Both the position numbers and the translations under genes were made by a program. Source: Intrasporangium flavum (GTDB lineage Bacteria; Actinomycetota; Actinomycetes; Actinomycetales; Dermatophilaceae). Taken from it: 64,000 nt of DNA. Shown here one piece after another: positions 16,399 through 26,100 of the stretch. The notes under the pieces were generated by a model. That model ran no database searches and was not told the DNA's origin. It saw nothing but the letters and a program-made list of their open reading frames with translations. Numbering within the stretch: the stretch's first letter is position 1; the number at the start of each line of letters is the position of its first letter. The DNA lies in the NCBI RefSeq assembly GCF_001956915.1, contig NZ_MLJO01000016.1:1-64000 (forward strand), given 5' to 3'.

Positions 16399-19300
16399 AT
16401 GTCGATGTGGGACGACCTGCCGCAACCGGTCCAGAACTCCGGAGCGCTCGACGGGCTGCGCCCGTTGCTCCAGGACCTCACCACCTCGGGGCCGACGGAG
16501 GTGAGCGACGCCGACGGCGCGTGGGACGTCTGGACCTTCGACCAGGACCTGACCCGCACCCTCGCCCTTGACCCGCGCACCGGCGGGTTCGGCGCGAGCC
16601 AGGGCTCGACGGGCACGCCGGTGGAGTTCACCGACCCGCACGTCGACGGCGACTTCTCGCTGCACAAGAGCGGCTCGGGCGGCTCCCGAGACGGCGGGTG
16701 GCGCCTGCGCATCGCCTCGCCGGGCTTCCTGTTCCGGGTGCCGTTCCTGCGCGGGGCGATGCTCGACGGGCAGGGCCAGCTTCGCGCCGACCCGGCCAAG
16801 CCCCAGGTCGGGTTCGTCGTGCCCCGGGTGCGCTTCCGCGTGCAGCAGCTCGCGGGCGGCTCGGTCGGCGTCGACATCCTCTCGGCGACCACGTCCGGCA
16901 CCCCGGTCGACCACATCTACGAGTTCATCCGGATGGACCCGCCCTACGCCCTCGTCGGGCCGAGCGACTGCGTCGGGTTCGCCTTCCGCACCGCGGTGCT
17001 CGACCTGTCGGGCACGGCCGGACCCGGCGTGCCGGCGGGGGCCCGGGCCATGCCGGGCGACTGGCAGGGCTTCTACCTGCCGGAGGCGCGCCTCTTCGTC
17101 GCGCCGAACGGCATGGAGGGCCTCGCAGTCAGCGCCGGCGTGCGCAACCTGTGGGTCGGCATCGGCGTGCACGAGGGCGTCACCGGAGTCTTCGAGGCCG
17201 AGGTCGTCAACCGCGGCACGAACCCGAACGTCCGTGTCCACTTCCGCACGGCGACCGGGGAGCTCGTCGACGACCCGGGCACCGGGACGGCGATGCTGCC
17301 CGAGCAGTCCACGCTGTTCGTCGACGCCGACGGCGGCCTCGCTCCCCTGTCGACGACGATCGTCGTCGGCGGGGTCACGGCGACGCCGGCGAACACCGAC
17401 CGCACCGCCGTGACGACGCCGGCCACGGGCACCGTCGCGGTCACCGTGACCGTCACCGACGCCGGGGCGCACACGACGGTGCGCACCTTCAGCGTCGGGC
17501 GGCGGACCGAGCCGGTGACCCCGGGCGCGACGGGCATGCCGGTCACCGTCACCGACACCTCGCACGAGGCGACGCGGGTCGTCATCCTGTCGCAGACCGG
17601 CACGAGCGCCCGCGTCGCGCTCGCGAGCGGCGTGGCCGCCGACTGGTCGTGGAGCGGTGGCAGCTCGGGCAGCCAGTCGGCCGCCACCGAGGCGGACATC
17701 GACGTCGGCTCGGGCGCCACCGTCAGCGTCACCGCCACGACGACGAGCGCAGCACAGCAGCAGCTCGACGCCTACTTCCTCTTCGACCACCCGAGCCCGA
17801 GCGAGGGGCACGACTACGCCGTCAACCCCGCCAACCTCAGCGTCTCCCCCGCGACCGACCGGACCCACCCCTCAGCCGGTCCGTCGTTCATGACCGACGC
17901 GACCGCGCGCCGGTCGGTCGTGGGGGCCGGAACGGCCCTGACCGTCGACGGGTTCGCCTCCTACGAGGGCCCCGAGCAGCAGCCCGGGCACAACCAGGCG
18001 CTGAGCGAGCGCCGGATCACCGCCATGCTCGACGCGCTCGCCGCCGCGGGCTACACCAACGCCACGCGAGGCACCGCCCACGGCCACGGCCCGGCCCAGG
18101 TGAGCAGCGACCCGGCGGCGCCGCGCTGGTGGCACGCCACCGCGACCTCGGCGGCCGGGCCGGCACCGGTCACCGTGACCGCCGACCTGCACCGCGACCC
18201 GCCACCACCGACCCACGACGACGACCCGGCCCCGCACCAGCCCGGCCGGCCCGACTGCTTCCACCTGCTCGGCGCCCGCGTCGAGCTGGTCCGCAGCACC
18301 TTCGTGCGCTGCGAGGTCTACGGCGAGTTCGACATCGAGACGGCCACCGAACGCCGGCTCGCCGCCCACGGCACCGAGCCGCTGCGGGCCGGCGACCGGC
18401 CCAACCCGAACGACGGCATCTGCACGTTCCTCGTGCGGCTGCGCATCGCCGAGGACCAGGGCTCGTGGGACATCACCGGCGAGTTCCGCGCCAAGGAGGG
18501 CGACCTCGACGGCCTGGCCGAGATGCGCGACTCGCAGGCGCACCCGGTCACCCTCAACATCCTCGGGGCCCTCAGCGTCCTCGCGCCGCTGACGTCGGCG
18601 GCCACCGAGCTGTCACCGGCCGCCGGAGCGGTGGTGGCGCTCGGGTCGGTCGCGCTGGGGGCGAGCGACCTGCTGCACACCAAGCGGCTGACGCTGCGCG
18701 GCGCCGAGGTCATCGTGTCGCAGGGCGTCCTCGGTGCAGACGGCATCACGACGGTCAGCGACCGCGGCACCGCGGTCAGCGTGCTGCTCGACGTCGAGGT
18801 GGCGTTCTGGTTCGACCTCACCCTGGTGCGGATCGACCCGAACATGCCGGTGACGACGCGGTACAAGGCGATCGGCGTCCGCTCGCAGTGGGGCACCGGC
18901 GCGGGCGGGTCGCTCGACTACGTGCCGCTGCCGGTCTTCGACCCGAGCAAGGGCTACTCGCTCGACATCCCCGCCGGGTCGATGCACGCCGTGCCGCCGC
19001 TCGACAGCGTGCTGCGGATCATGGGCGTCCGGGTCAGCCGCGACAACCCGACCTACCTCGAGGTCGAGGTGGGCCTCGGCCTCGACCTCGGGATCATCAC
19101 GATCGAGACGGTCCGGGTGCGCGCGCGGGTCGACGGGCCCCCGCTCGACCTGCAGATCACCAAGCTCGCGGCGTCGATCGACATCCCCAACGTCATCACC
19201 GGGCGGGGCGAGGTGTCGATCGAGCCGGGCGGGTTCTCGGGGGCGCTCGACGTGCAGATCGTGCCGGTCAAGATCCGCGGCAGCCTGACGTTCACCTTCC

Positions 19301-22300
19301 GCCAGGCGGGCGGGGTCAGCGGCGTGCTGCTCGGTGCCGAGATCGAGTTCCCGGTGCCGCTCGTGCTCGGCAACTCCGGTCTGGGCATCTTCGGCTTCCT
19401 CGTCGGCGTCGGCATCAACCACAAGCGCATCGAGGGCACCGGCCAGGTCCCGGCCCTCGACTGGCTGCGCGACCAGCTGGGCCGGCCCGGCGGCGTCATG
19501 AACGGCGCCGGCTGGGAGCTGCACCAAGGCGGGTTCGCTTTCGCCGCAGGCGTTCTCGTGGGCACGCTCGAGGGCGGCTACGTCATCCACCTCAAGGGCC
19601 TGGTCATCGTCGAGGTGCCGGGACCGCGGCTGCTGTTCGTCATGAAGGCCGACGTCATCAAGATGCCGCCGGCGCTCAAGGACGCCAACCAGAGCGCGAC
19701 GTTCCTCGCCGTCCTCGACCTCGACTTCGGCCGCGGCACCATCACCATCGGCATCGTCGCCGAGTACCAGATCGAGAAGATCCTCAAGGTGCGCGTGCCG
19801 GTCACCGCGTTCTTCGACACGAACGACGTCGAGTCGTGGCTCGTCGAGCTCGGCAACTACCAGGACCGCGTCACCGTCGAGGTGCTCGAGGTCATCACCG
19901 GCAGCGGCTACCTCATGATCCACGGCGACGGGATCACCCACGCCCAGCTGCCGGTCGACGGACTGCCGGCGGCGCCGAACGGCCTCGCCATCGCGACGGG
20001 GTTCCACATCAGCGCGGTCCTCATGGGCAGCAAGTCGGTCGGCCTCTACCTCGAGGTGGCGGCGGGGTTCGACGCCATCGTCGGCTTCGACCCGTTCTTC
20101 ATCGCCGGCAAGATCTACGCCCGCGGCGAGCTGCGCCTCTTCGTGATCAGCATCGGCGCCTCGGCCGAGCTGACCGTCATGGTCGGCAAGCGGACCATCG
20201 GCGGCGTCGTCCGTGACGACCCGTACGTGCACGGCGAGGTGTGCGGCGAGATCGACCTCTTCTTCTTCTCGATCAAGGGCTGCGTGTCGCTGACCATCGG
20301 CGCCGAGCCGGAGGACAACCCCAAGGCCAAGCCGCTCGTGGCCGGTCTCACCCTCGTGTCGCGGTCCCCCGCGCTCGTCGAGGGCACCGCCACCGAGCGG
20401 GCGGTCGACGCCAAGATCGGCGACGCCGTCGACGTGGACGCCTCCAACCCGCCACCGATGCCGGTCGTGCCGATCGACGCCGTTCCCGTGCTGACGTTCT
20501 CGACGCCACCGCGCGTCGCAGCGAACTGCGTCATGGGCGGGAACCCCTTGGGACAGAATGGAGCCGCCGCCAACCCCTGGAGCCGCATCGGCGACCGCTG
20601 GTGGCGCTATGACGTCTCCGCGGTGACGCTCACCGGCGGCGCCCTCATCCCCTCCCCACCGACGGGCAAGACCCCGAGCGCCTGGTGGACGGGCGCCCCC
20701 GCCGGCACCGCGGTGCCGACGACGGCGCTGGCCCTGCTCGACTGGCTGCCGACGCCGTTCTCCCGCGCAATCCCCTACGGCGAGCAGCTGACGACGAGCG
20801 TCACCGAGCGCTGGGGCACCGTGTGCCACCCGGCCGCACCCGCGGCGCCCGTGCTGTGGACCTTCGACGGCAAGCCGGCCGGGCCGAGCGTCCCGGGCTG
20901 GCGCCTCGACGGCGTGGCGTGGCCCGACCCGCCGGGCACGACGCGCTCGGCGCCGGTCCAGGCCCCGATGCGGGTCACCGAGCCGTGGCGCACGGGCGAC
21001 CCCGACGTCGACCTGCTCCAGGGCACCGACCCGGCCGTCGTGCTCGCCGACGCCGTGCCGTGCCGTGGGGGCAAGGTGCGCCGCTCCGACTCCCGCCTGC
21101 CCGTCTCCCTCGTCGCCGGCGCCGCGCTCACCGCGAGCGCGTCGGCGTCCGCGTGGACCACCGGTGACGCCGCGACGCTCGACCTCATCGACGCGGGCAC
21201 GCCCCTCCCCGACGTCATGGCCGCCCGGGCGACGACCGCGTGGAGCCCGGAGACGGGTGCGGCCGACGTCGGGTGCCGCGGCGCGGTCCTGCGCAGCCCG
21301 CGTCGCGACTCCCTCGACCCGGCGCCGCTCGGCACCGACGAGGACCGCGAGGAGGTCAAGGAGGCTTGGGCGAGGACGACGTTCGTGCCGGAGGAGCTGC
21401 GCGACGCCGTCCGGTTCTCCCCCGACGGCGGCCTGCGCGGCGCCACGTTCCTGCTCCTGGTCCCTGAGCGGGCCGTCGGCGGCGGGCTCGTGCTGCGCGC
21501 CGAGGCCGCCGACCGCTCGGCGCTGCTCGACCGCCCCGTCGACGGCGGCGACCTCGTCGGTGCCGGCCACCCGCTGCCGGCGCCGTGGCTCGACCCGTCG
21601 GGCCCGTGGGTCGACCCGGTGCTGCGGGCCGGGCTCTACGCCGCGCGGCTGCGCGCCACGTCGGGCGCCGGCCTCATGTTCGTCCTCGTCGACCTCGAGA
21701 AGCTCCCCGACGAGACGGCCAGCGTCGTGATCGGCTGGCGCCCCGAGGTGGCCGCCAAGCTCGACGAGCCGTTCTACGTCGTCGCGGCCACCGGCCTCGT
21801 CGGCTCCGAGGCGTGGCGCGAGGACTGGGACTCCACCACGTCGGCTGCCGACCAGGAGGCCCTCCAGACCGCCCTGACCCAGGACCCCGACGACCGCGCC
21901 CTGCTCGAGCCCGGCCAGACGTGGACCGTGGCGGTCACGTGGACGGCCGCGTGGATCAAGCAGGACGCGCAGCCGGCACCGACCGACACCGGCACCGTGC
22001 AGCCCGCCGTGACCCAGTCGTTCCGGTTCCGCACCGACGCCGCCTCGGCCTACCCGAAGGTGCTCTCGCCCTGGCTCGTCGCGACCGCGCCCGGCATGGA
22101 CGACGTCGGCGTGTTCTGCCGCGAACCGGTGCGGATCGCCTTCGCGACGCAGAAGGTCGCCGCCCTCTACGAGGCGCACGGCCGCACCCTCAAGGCCGTC
22201 GTGCGGTCGGCGTCGGGCGCCCACCCGCCGGCCCCCGGCTCCACCGACCCCGGCTCGGCCTACGACATCACCCTCGACCCCGAGGCGCTGCTGACACCGG

Positions 22301-23133
22301 CGAGCGGGCTGCAGGTGCTGACGCCGTGGGAGGACGCGGTGCGCGACGTCGTGCGCGACGGCCAGGAGCGCGGCGACGACGGGATGCGCTGCATCGACGT
22401 CAGCGGCGAGCGGGTGCTGCAGGAGGTGCTGACGCTCCCCTACGACTTCGAGCCGCTCACCGACTACCTCGTCGACGTGCACGCGGTCGCCTCGGGCGAG
22501 GGCACCACGACCGACAACCGGATCCACCGCATCGGGTTCACGACGTCGCGGTTCCTCGGCCTCGACGACCTCGTGGCCTACGTCGCCCCGGCCACGGTGC
22601 GCGGCCGCCTCGTGCCGACCGGCTCGGCGCTCTCCGCGCTGCCCCTGCGACCGAGCGGCGACGACGTCGACACGGCCTACCAGGCGGCGGGCCTCTCGGT
22701 GCCTGAGGTGCCCTCGTTCCCGGCGGTCGAGGTGCTGTGGTCGGGCGACGCCGTGCCGCAGCCCGTGGCGCTCGTCGTCGAGTGCAGCGAGCCGCTGTGG
22801 CGCTCGCGCATCATGCCTGAGGTGGTCACCGGTCCGATCGATGCGAGCGACCCGACCCACACGTGGTGGAAGGGCGTCCGCGACGACTGGCTCTCGCTCC
22901 AGGGGAGCACGGCGCCCGTGGCTGGTGGGGACCCGCCACGGGCGACCGTGACCCGGATCGTCCGGTGCCCGGGCGACACGCGGGCCATCGCCCTGCTCGC
23001 CCCCGGCTCGCGCGGGCAGGAGGTCCGCCTCGACCTCGTCGTCGCCGCCGACCCGCTGGCGGGCCTCGCCGAGGACCGGCGGACCTGCGTCCGGATGGGC
23101 CTGTTCCGGGCCCCGTGGGAGGTGGAGGACTGA
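16399..23133 (+). CDS. Giant beta-rich protein of unknown function (2244 aa), OmpA-like segment
   Basis: ATG 16399 (MSMWDDL) follows GGGGAC at workable spacing. No signal peptide, lipobox or membrane helix is visible. Residues 60-300 are strand-rich (RLRIASPGFLFRVPFLRG...). Residues 310-365 look like an Ig/PKD-type module (VAVTVTVTDAG). Residues about 516-570 resemble an OmpA C-terminal peptidoglycan-binding fold (DGFASYEGPE, NQALSERRITAMLDAL, GTAHGHG). Residues about 790-1305 are a long run of alternating hydrophobic/polar strands (VEVGLGLDLGIITIE, VPVKIRGSLTFTF, IYARGELRLFVISIG), similar in style to DUF6603-type giant proteins; that match is from memory and unverified. The C-terminal 900 residues hold further strand-rich modules. 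The stop overlaps the start of the next gene (TGATG). Function is unknown. Structural, surface or injection-related roles are guesses. Confidence 0.85.
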   Translation: MSMWDDLPQPVQNSGALDGLRPLLQDLTTSGPTEVSDADGAWDVWTFDQDLTRTLALDPRTGGFGASQGSTGTPVEFTDPHVDGDFSLHKSGSGGSRDGGWRLRIASPGFLFRVPFLRGAMLDGQGQLRADPAKPQVGFVVPRVRFRVQQLAGGSVGVDILSATTSGTPVDHIYEFIRMDPPYALVGPSDCVGFAFRTAVLDLSGTAGPGVPAGARAMPGDWQGFYLPEARLFVAPNGMEGLAVSAGVRNLWVGIGVHEGVTGVFEAEVVNRGTNPNVRVHFRTATGELVDDPGTGTAMLPEQSTLFVDADGGLAPLSTTIVVGGVTATPANTDRTAVTTPATGTVAVTVTVTDAGAHTTVRTFSVGRRTEPVTPGATGMPVTVTDTSHEATRVVILSQTGTSARVALASGVAADWSWSGGSSGSQSAATEADIDVGSGATVSVTATTTSAAQQQLDAYFLFDHPSPSEGHDYAVNPANLSVSPATDRTHPSAGPSFMTDATARRSVVGAGTALTVDGFASYEGPEQQPGHNQALSERRITAMLDALAAAGYTNATRGTAHGHGPAQVSSDPAAPRWWHATATSAAGPAPVTVTADLHRDPPPPTHDDDPAPHQPGRPDCFHLLGARVELVRSTFVRCEVYGEFDIETATERRLAAHGTEPLRAGDRPNPNDGICTFLVRLRIAEDQGSWDITGEFRAKEGDLDGLAEMRDSQAHPVTLNILGALSVLAPLTSAATELSPAAGAVVALGSVALGASDLLHTKRLTLRGAEVIVSQGVLGADGITTVSDRGTAVSVLLDVEVAFWFDLTLVRIDPNMPVTTRYKAIGVRSQWGTGAGGSLDYVPLPVFDPSKGYSLDIPAGSMHAVPPLDSVLRIMGVRVSRDNPTYLEVEVGLGLDLGIITIETVRVRARVDGPPLDLQITKLAASIDIPNVITGRGEVSIEPGGFSGALDVQIVPVKIRGSLTFTFRQAGGVSGVLLGAEIEFPVPLVLGNSGLGIFGFLVGVGINHKRIEGTGQVPALDWLRDQLGRPGGVMNGAGWELHQGGFAFAAGVLVGTLEGGYVIHLKGLVIVEVPGPRLLFVMKADVIKMPPALKDANQSATFLAVLDLDFGRGTITIGIVAEYQIEKILKVRVPVTAFFDTNDVESWLVELGNYQDRVTVEVLEVITGSGYLMIHGDGITHAQLPVDGLPAAPNGLAIATGFHISAVLMGSKSVGLYLEVAAGFDAIVGFDPFFIAGKIYARGELRLFVISIGASAELTVMVGKRTIGGVVRDDPYVHGEVCGEIDLFFFSIKGCVSLTIGAEPEDNPKAKPLVAGLTLVSRSPALVEGTATERAVDAKIGDAVDVDASNPPPMPVVPIDAVPVLTFSTPPRVAANCVMGGNPLGQNGAAANPWSRIGDRWWRYDVSAVTLTGGALIPSPPTGKTPSAWWTGAPAGTAVPTTALALLDWLPTPFSRAIPYGEQLTTSVTERWGTVCHPAAPAAPVLWTFDGKPAGPSVPGWRLDGVAWPDPPGTTRSAPVQAPMRVTEPWRTGDPDVDLLQGTDPAVVLADAVPCRGGKVRRSDSRLPVSLVAGAALTASASASAWTTGDAATLDLIDAGTPLPDVMAARATTAWSPETGAADVGCRGAVLRSPRRDSLDPAPLGTDEDREEVKEAWARTTFVPEELRDAVRFSPDGGLRGATFLLLVPERAVGGGLVLRAEAADRSALLDRPVDGGDLVGAGHPLPAPWLDPSGPWVDPVLRAGLYAARLRATSGAGLMFVLVDLEKLPDETASVVIGWRPEVAAKLDEPFYVVAATGLVGSEAWREDWDSTTSAADQEALQTALTQDPDDRALLEPGQTWTVAVTWTAAWIKQDAQPAPTDTGTVQPAVTQSFRFRTDAASAYPKVLSPWLVATAPGMDDVGVFCREPVRIAFATQKVAALYEAHGRTLKAVVRSASGAHPPAPGSTDPGSAYDITLDPEALLTPASGLQVLTPWEDAVRDVVRDGQERGDDGMRCIDVSGERVLQEVLTLPYDFEPLTDYLVDVHAVASGEGTTTDNRIHRIGFTTSRFLGLDDLVAYVAPATVRGRLVPTGSALSALPLRPSGDDVDTAYQAAGLSVPEVPSFPAVEVLWSGDAVPQPVALVVECSEPLWRSRIMPEVVTGPIDASDPTHTWWKGVRDDWLSLQGSTAPVAGGDPPRATVTRIVRCPGDTRAIALLAPGSRGQEVRLDLVVAADPLAGLAEDRRTCVRMGLFRAPWEVED

Positions 23134-26100
23134 TGGCACTCCTCGCGAGCAGCCGGCTCTTCCGCGCCGAGGCGATGCGCCTGGACTGGGGGCGCGTCAT
23201 CGAGGCGCAGGTGGAGCAGGTGCACCGGTCGCAGTCGCCCCTCGCCGACACGCTCATGCCCGCCGGCCGCCAGCTCGAGGAGGCGAAGCGACGCTCGCGC
23301 GACCTGCACGTGTGGTGGGCGTGCAGCCCGCGCCTCGGCCTGCCGCGCGCGCCGTTCACCGTGTGGGCGCGCGTCCCGAAGGACCCGCTGGCCAAGGTCG
23401 CGACGGTCACCGCGCCCGGGGGCTCCGGCGGGGCGCCGATCACCGCGTGGCGCGTCGAGGCCGCCGTCGTCGAGCTCTCGGTGGCGCCGGTCGACGCGGC
23501 GCGGCCCGTGCGCGTCACGCTGCACCGACTCACGGGCAGCCTTGCCGACGTCGTGGCGGCGGCCGTCGTGCCGGCCGGCAGCGGCCCCACGAAGGTCGGG
23601 CTGCGCTGCTCCGGCGCGACGTTCGCGCGCGTCGACAACGCGTCGGTCACCGCCGTGCGCATCCGCAGCCTCGTCGACGTCGTCAACGACCCGGGTTGGC
23701 AGCGGCTCGAAGTCGTCGGGGTGCCGGCCGAGCAGCCATGGCCCGCAACGGACTACGACACCACCGACCAAGGGTTCGTCCACGACCTCAAGGCACCGCG
23801 CGACGCGGCCGTCGACCGCCTCGTGCGCGGCGCCCCGCCGCTGGGCTGGTCACCGATGACCCAGTCGGGCCGGGCCGCGCCGCCGTGGGTCTCGGCCGAC
23901 CCCGACGGCCTCGTCAAGGAGGTGCAGGTCGAGCTGCTGCCCGAGCTCGAGCCGCTCTACCGCGCGAGCGTCCCGGAGTGGACCCAGCGCACCCTCGAGG
24001 AGACGCGTGCGGTGGCCGGTCCGAGCAACGGCACCCGCACGTCGAGCCTCGACACCTCCGCGGTCATCCGCCCGCTGTCGCTGCTGATGCTCCCCGCCCA
24101 GACCGACCCGCTGCTCAACCTCGCGACCGGGTTCGGCACGACCTACACGGTCGACACGAAGCTGCCCTTCGACGGCTGGCCCGACATCGCCGAGCGCCTC
24201 GACTTCATGGTGACGGCCGACTACGCGCGCACGCCCCCGCCGGGACGCCGCAAGGGCACCTTCGCCGCCTACGCGCCCGTCGTCGGACCGCACACGGCCA
24301 CCGCTCCGCCGACGGCCCTCACGGCCGGGCGGGCCGGTCTCGTCGGCCCGCAGCACCCCGACGACCCCTGGCGCGAGAGCGTGCGCGTGTCGTGGGACGC
24401 GCTTCCGACGACCGTCAGCTTCGGACGCGTGTCGGCCGGCGTGCTCGCCCGGTGGGACGCGTCGTCGCTGACGAGCGAGTGCCTCGCGCCGCCCCGCGAC
24501 TCCGGCGGCGTCCGGCCGCTGACCCTGAGCCCGGACGGGCCCGAGGGCGATCCGGGGCACGACCGCATCGCGTTCGTCGACGGCGCCGCCGACATCCCCA
24601 TCGGCAGCGGCGGCCGTGACGTCGGCTACGCGGCGACGCTCGTCGACATCCACGGCCTGTGGTCGGCGTGGCGCGACGTGCCCTACGCCGGCGACGAGCC
24701 CGGCCCGCAGGCACCCCGCGTCATCTCGCTGGCCCTCGACAGCACCTTCACCGGCAACGCCGCCGCGTGCCCGTCGAGCCTGCGCCTCGAGGCCGCCGTC
24801 GACTGGAGCGAGCGCACCCCCGCCCAGGTGGTCGGCGTGGCGCTCTTCTTCCCGATGGGGAGCGCCTCGACGCCGCCGCCGGCGGGCCTGGACCCCGACC
24901 TCGCGACGCCGGCGGGCTGCTTCCGGCGCGACTTCGCCCTCGGCTTCCCGACCGACACCCCGGTGCCGTCGGGGTGCAGCGTCACGTGCCTGTCGGCCGA
25001 CGGCACCGAGATGGTGCTCGCCGGACCCGGCCAGGGCGACGGCGGGCGACGGTACGCCCTCCAGGTGCCGATCCCCTCCCTCGACTGGACGCCGACCCAG
25101 CGGTGGGGCGTGCAGGTGTGGCTGCGCAGCCACCTGACCGTCGGGGCCTCCCCGACGCCGTGGGTGCCGGGGGCGCCGAACCCGGCGCGGGCCGTGGCGG
25201 CGAGCCCCGTGCCCGTGACGCCGCTCCCGCCGCCGGCGCCGCCGGGCGTCCCGCTCGGCAGCACCCTCGACGCGCAGGGCTGCTCGCACGTGCGGGTGCG
25301 ATGGTCGCTGCCGGCCGGTGCTCCGGTGCGCTCCTCGATCGTGTGGGAGGTGTCGGAGACCGCGCTCGTCAAGGCGGCCGGCGGCCTGTACACGCCGCCG
25401 CCCGTGCCGGTGGGCTCGGCCGGTTCGCCGTCCCCCGGGCTGCGCCTCGCGGCCCTGTGGGACGCCTACGACCGGATGGACGACACCGCCCGACGCGCGG
25501 CCTTCCGCCGCCTCGCGGAGGTCGACGCGTCGGTCACCGCCCACGACGTGCAGCTCCCGAAGGGCTCCACCGACATCCACCTGTTCACGGTGACGACCCA
25601 GACGATGACCGGGATCGAGCCGCCCTGGCCCGGCACCGGCACGGCCGACGCGCACCTGCACCTGCAGGCCGCGATCGCCCCGCGCCTGCGCCGCCCCGCA
25701 CCACCGCTCGTGCGCGCCACCCCGAACGACGACGGCACCGTCACCCTCGCGCTCTTCTCGGCCAGCCGCATCCCGGTCGACCGGTTCCTCGTCTTCGCCA
25801 CCCGGTCCGAGGCGGCGGCGCGCGACCGCGAGTCGATGGGGCCACCCGTCGCGTCGGTGACCGCCACCGCCGGCGGGCCCGACCCCGTCACGGGTTCGCC
25901 CGTGTACGAAGGCAGCTGGACCGGGAGCCTCGGCGTGGCTGCGTGGGACCCGTGGCTGGTGCGCGCGGTCGCGCGGCCCGTCGACACCCTTCCCGTCGAG
26001 GGGGTGCGCGGCCAGACCTCCGACGCGTCCGACGTCGTCTCCGTGCTCGTGCCGCCCGCCGGACCGCCCGACCTCGACGTGCCGACGGCCGAGATCTGGG

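Noticed and set aside
9532-17868. A single open frame of 2778 codons on the minus strand spanning adnB, part of the adnA region and the start of the giant gene
   Set aside because: Only the adnB part is protein-like; upstream of 13041 the frame is the out-of-frame shadow of adnA and an antisense shadow of the giant gene. High GC leaves long spurious frames.
18613-23139. A 1508-codon minus-strand frame opposite the giant gene
   Set aside because: Composition is Arg/Gly/Ala-rich with no domains or start signals; the plus frame has a ribosome binding site and structured strand pattern.
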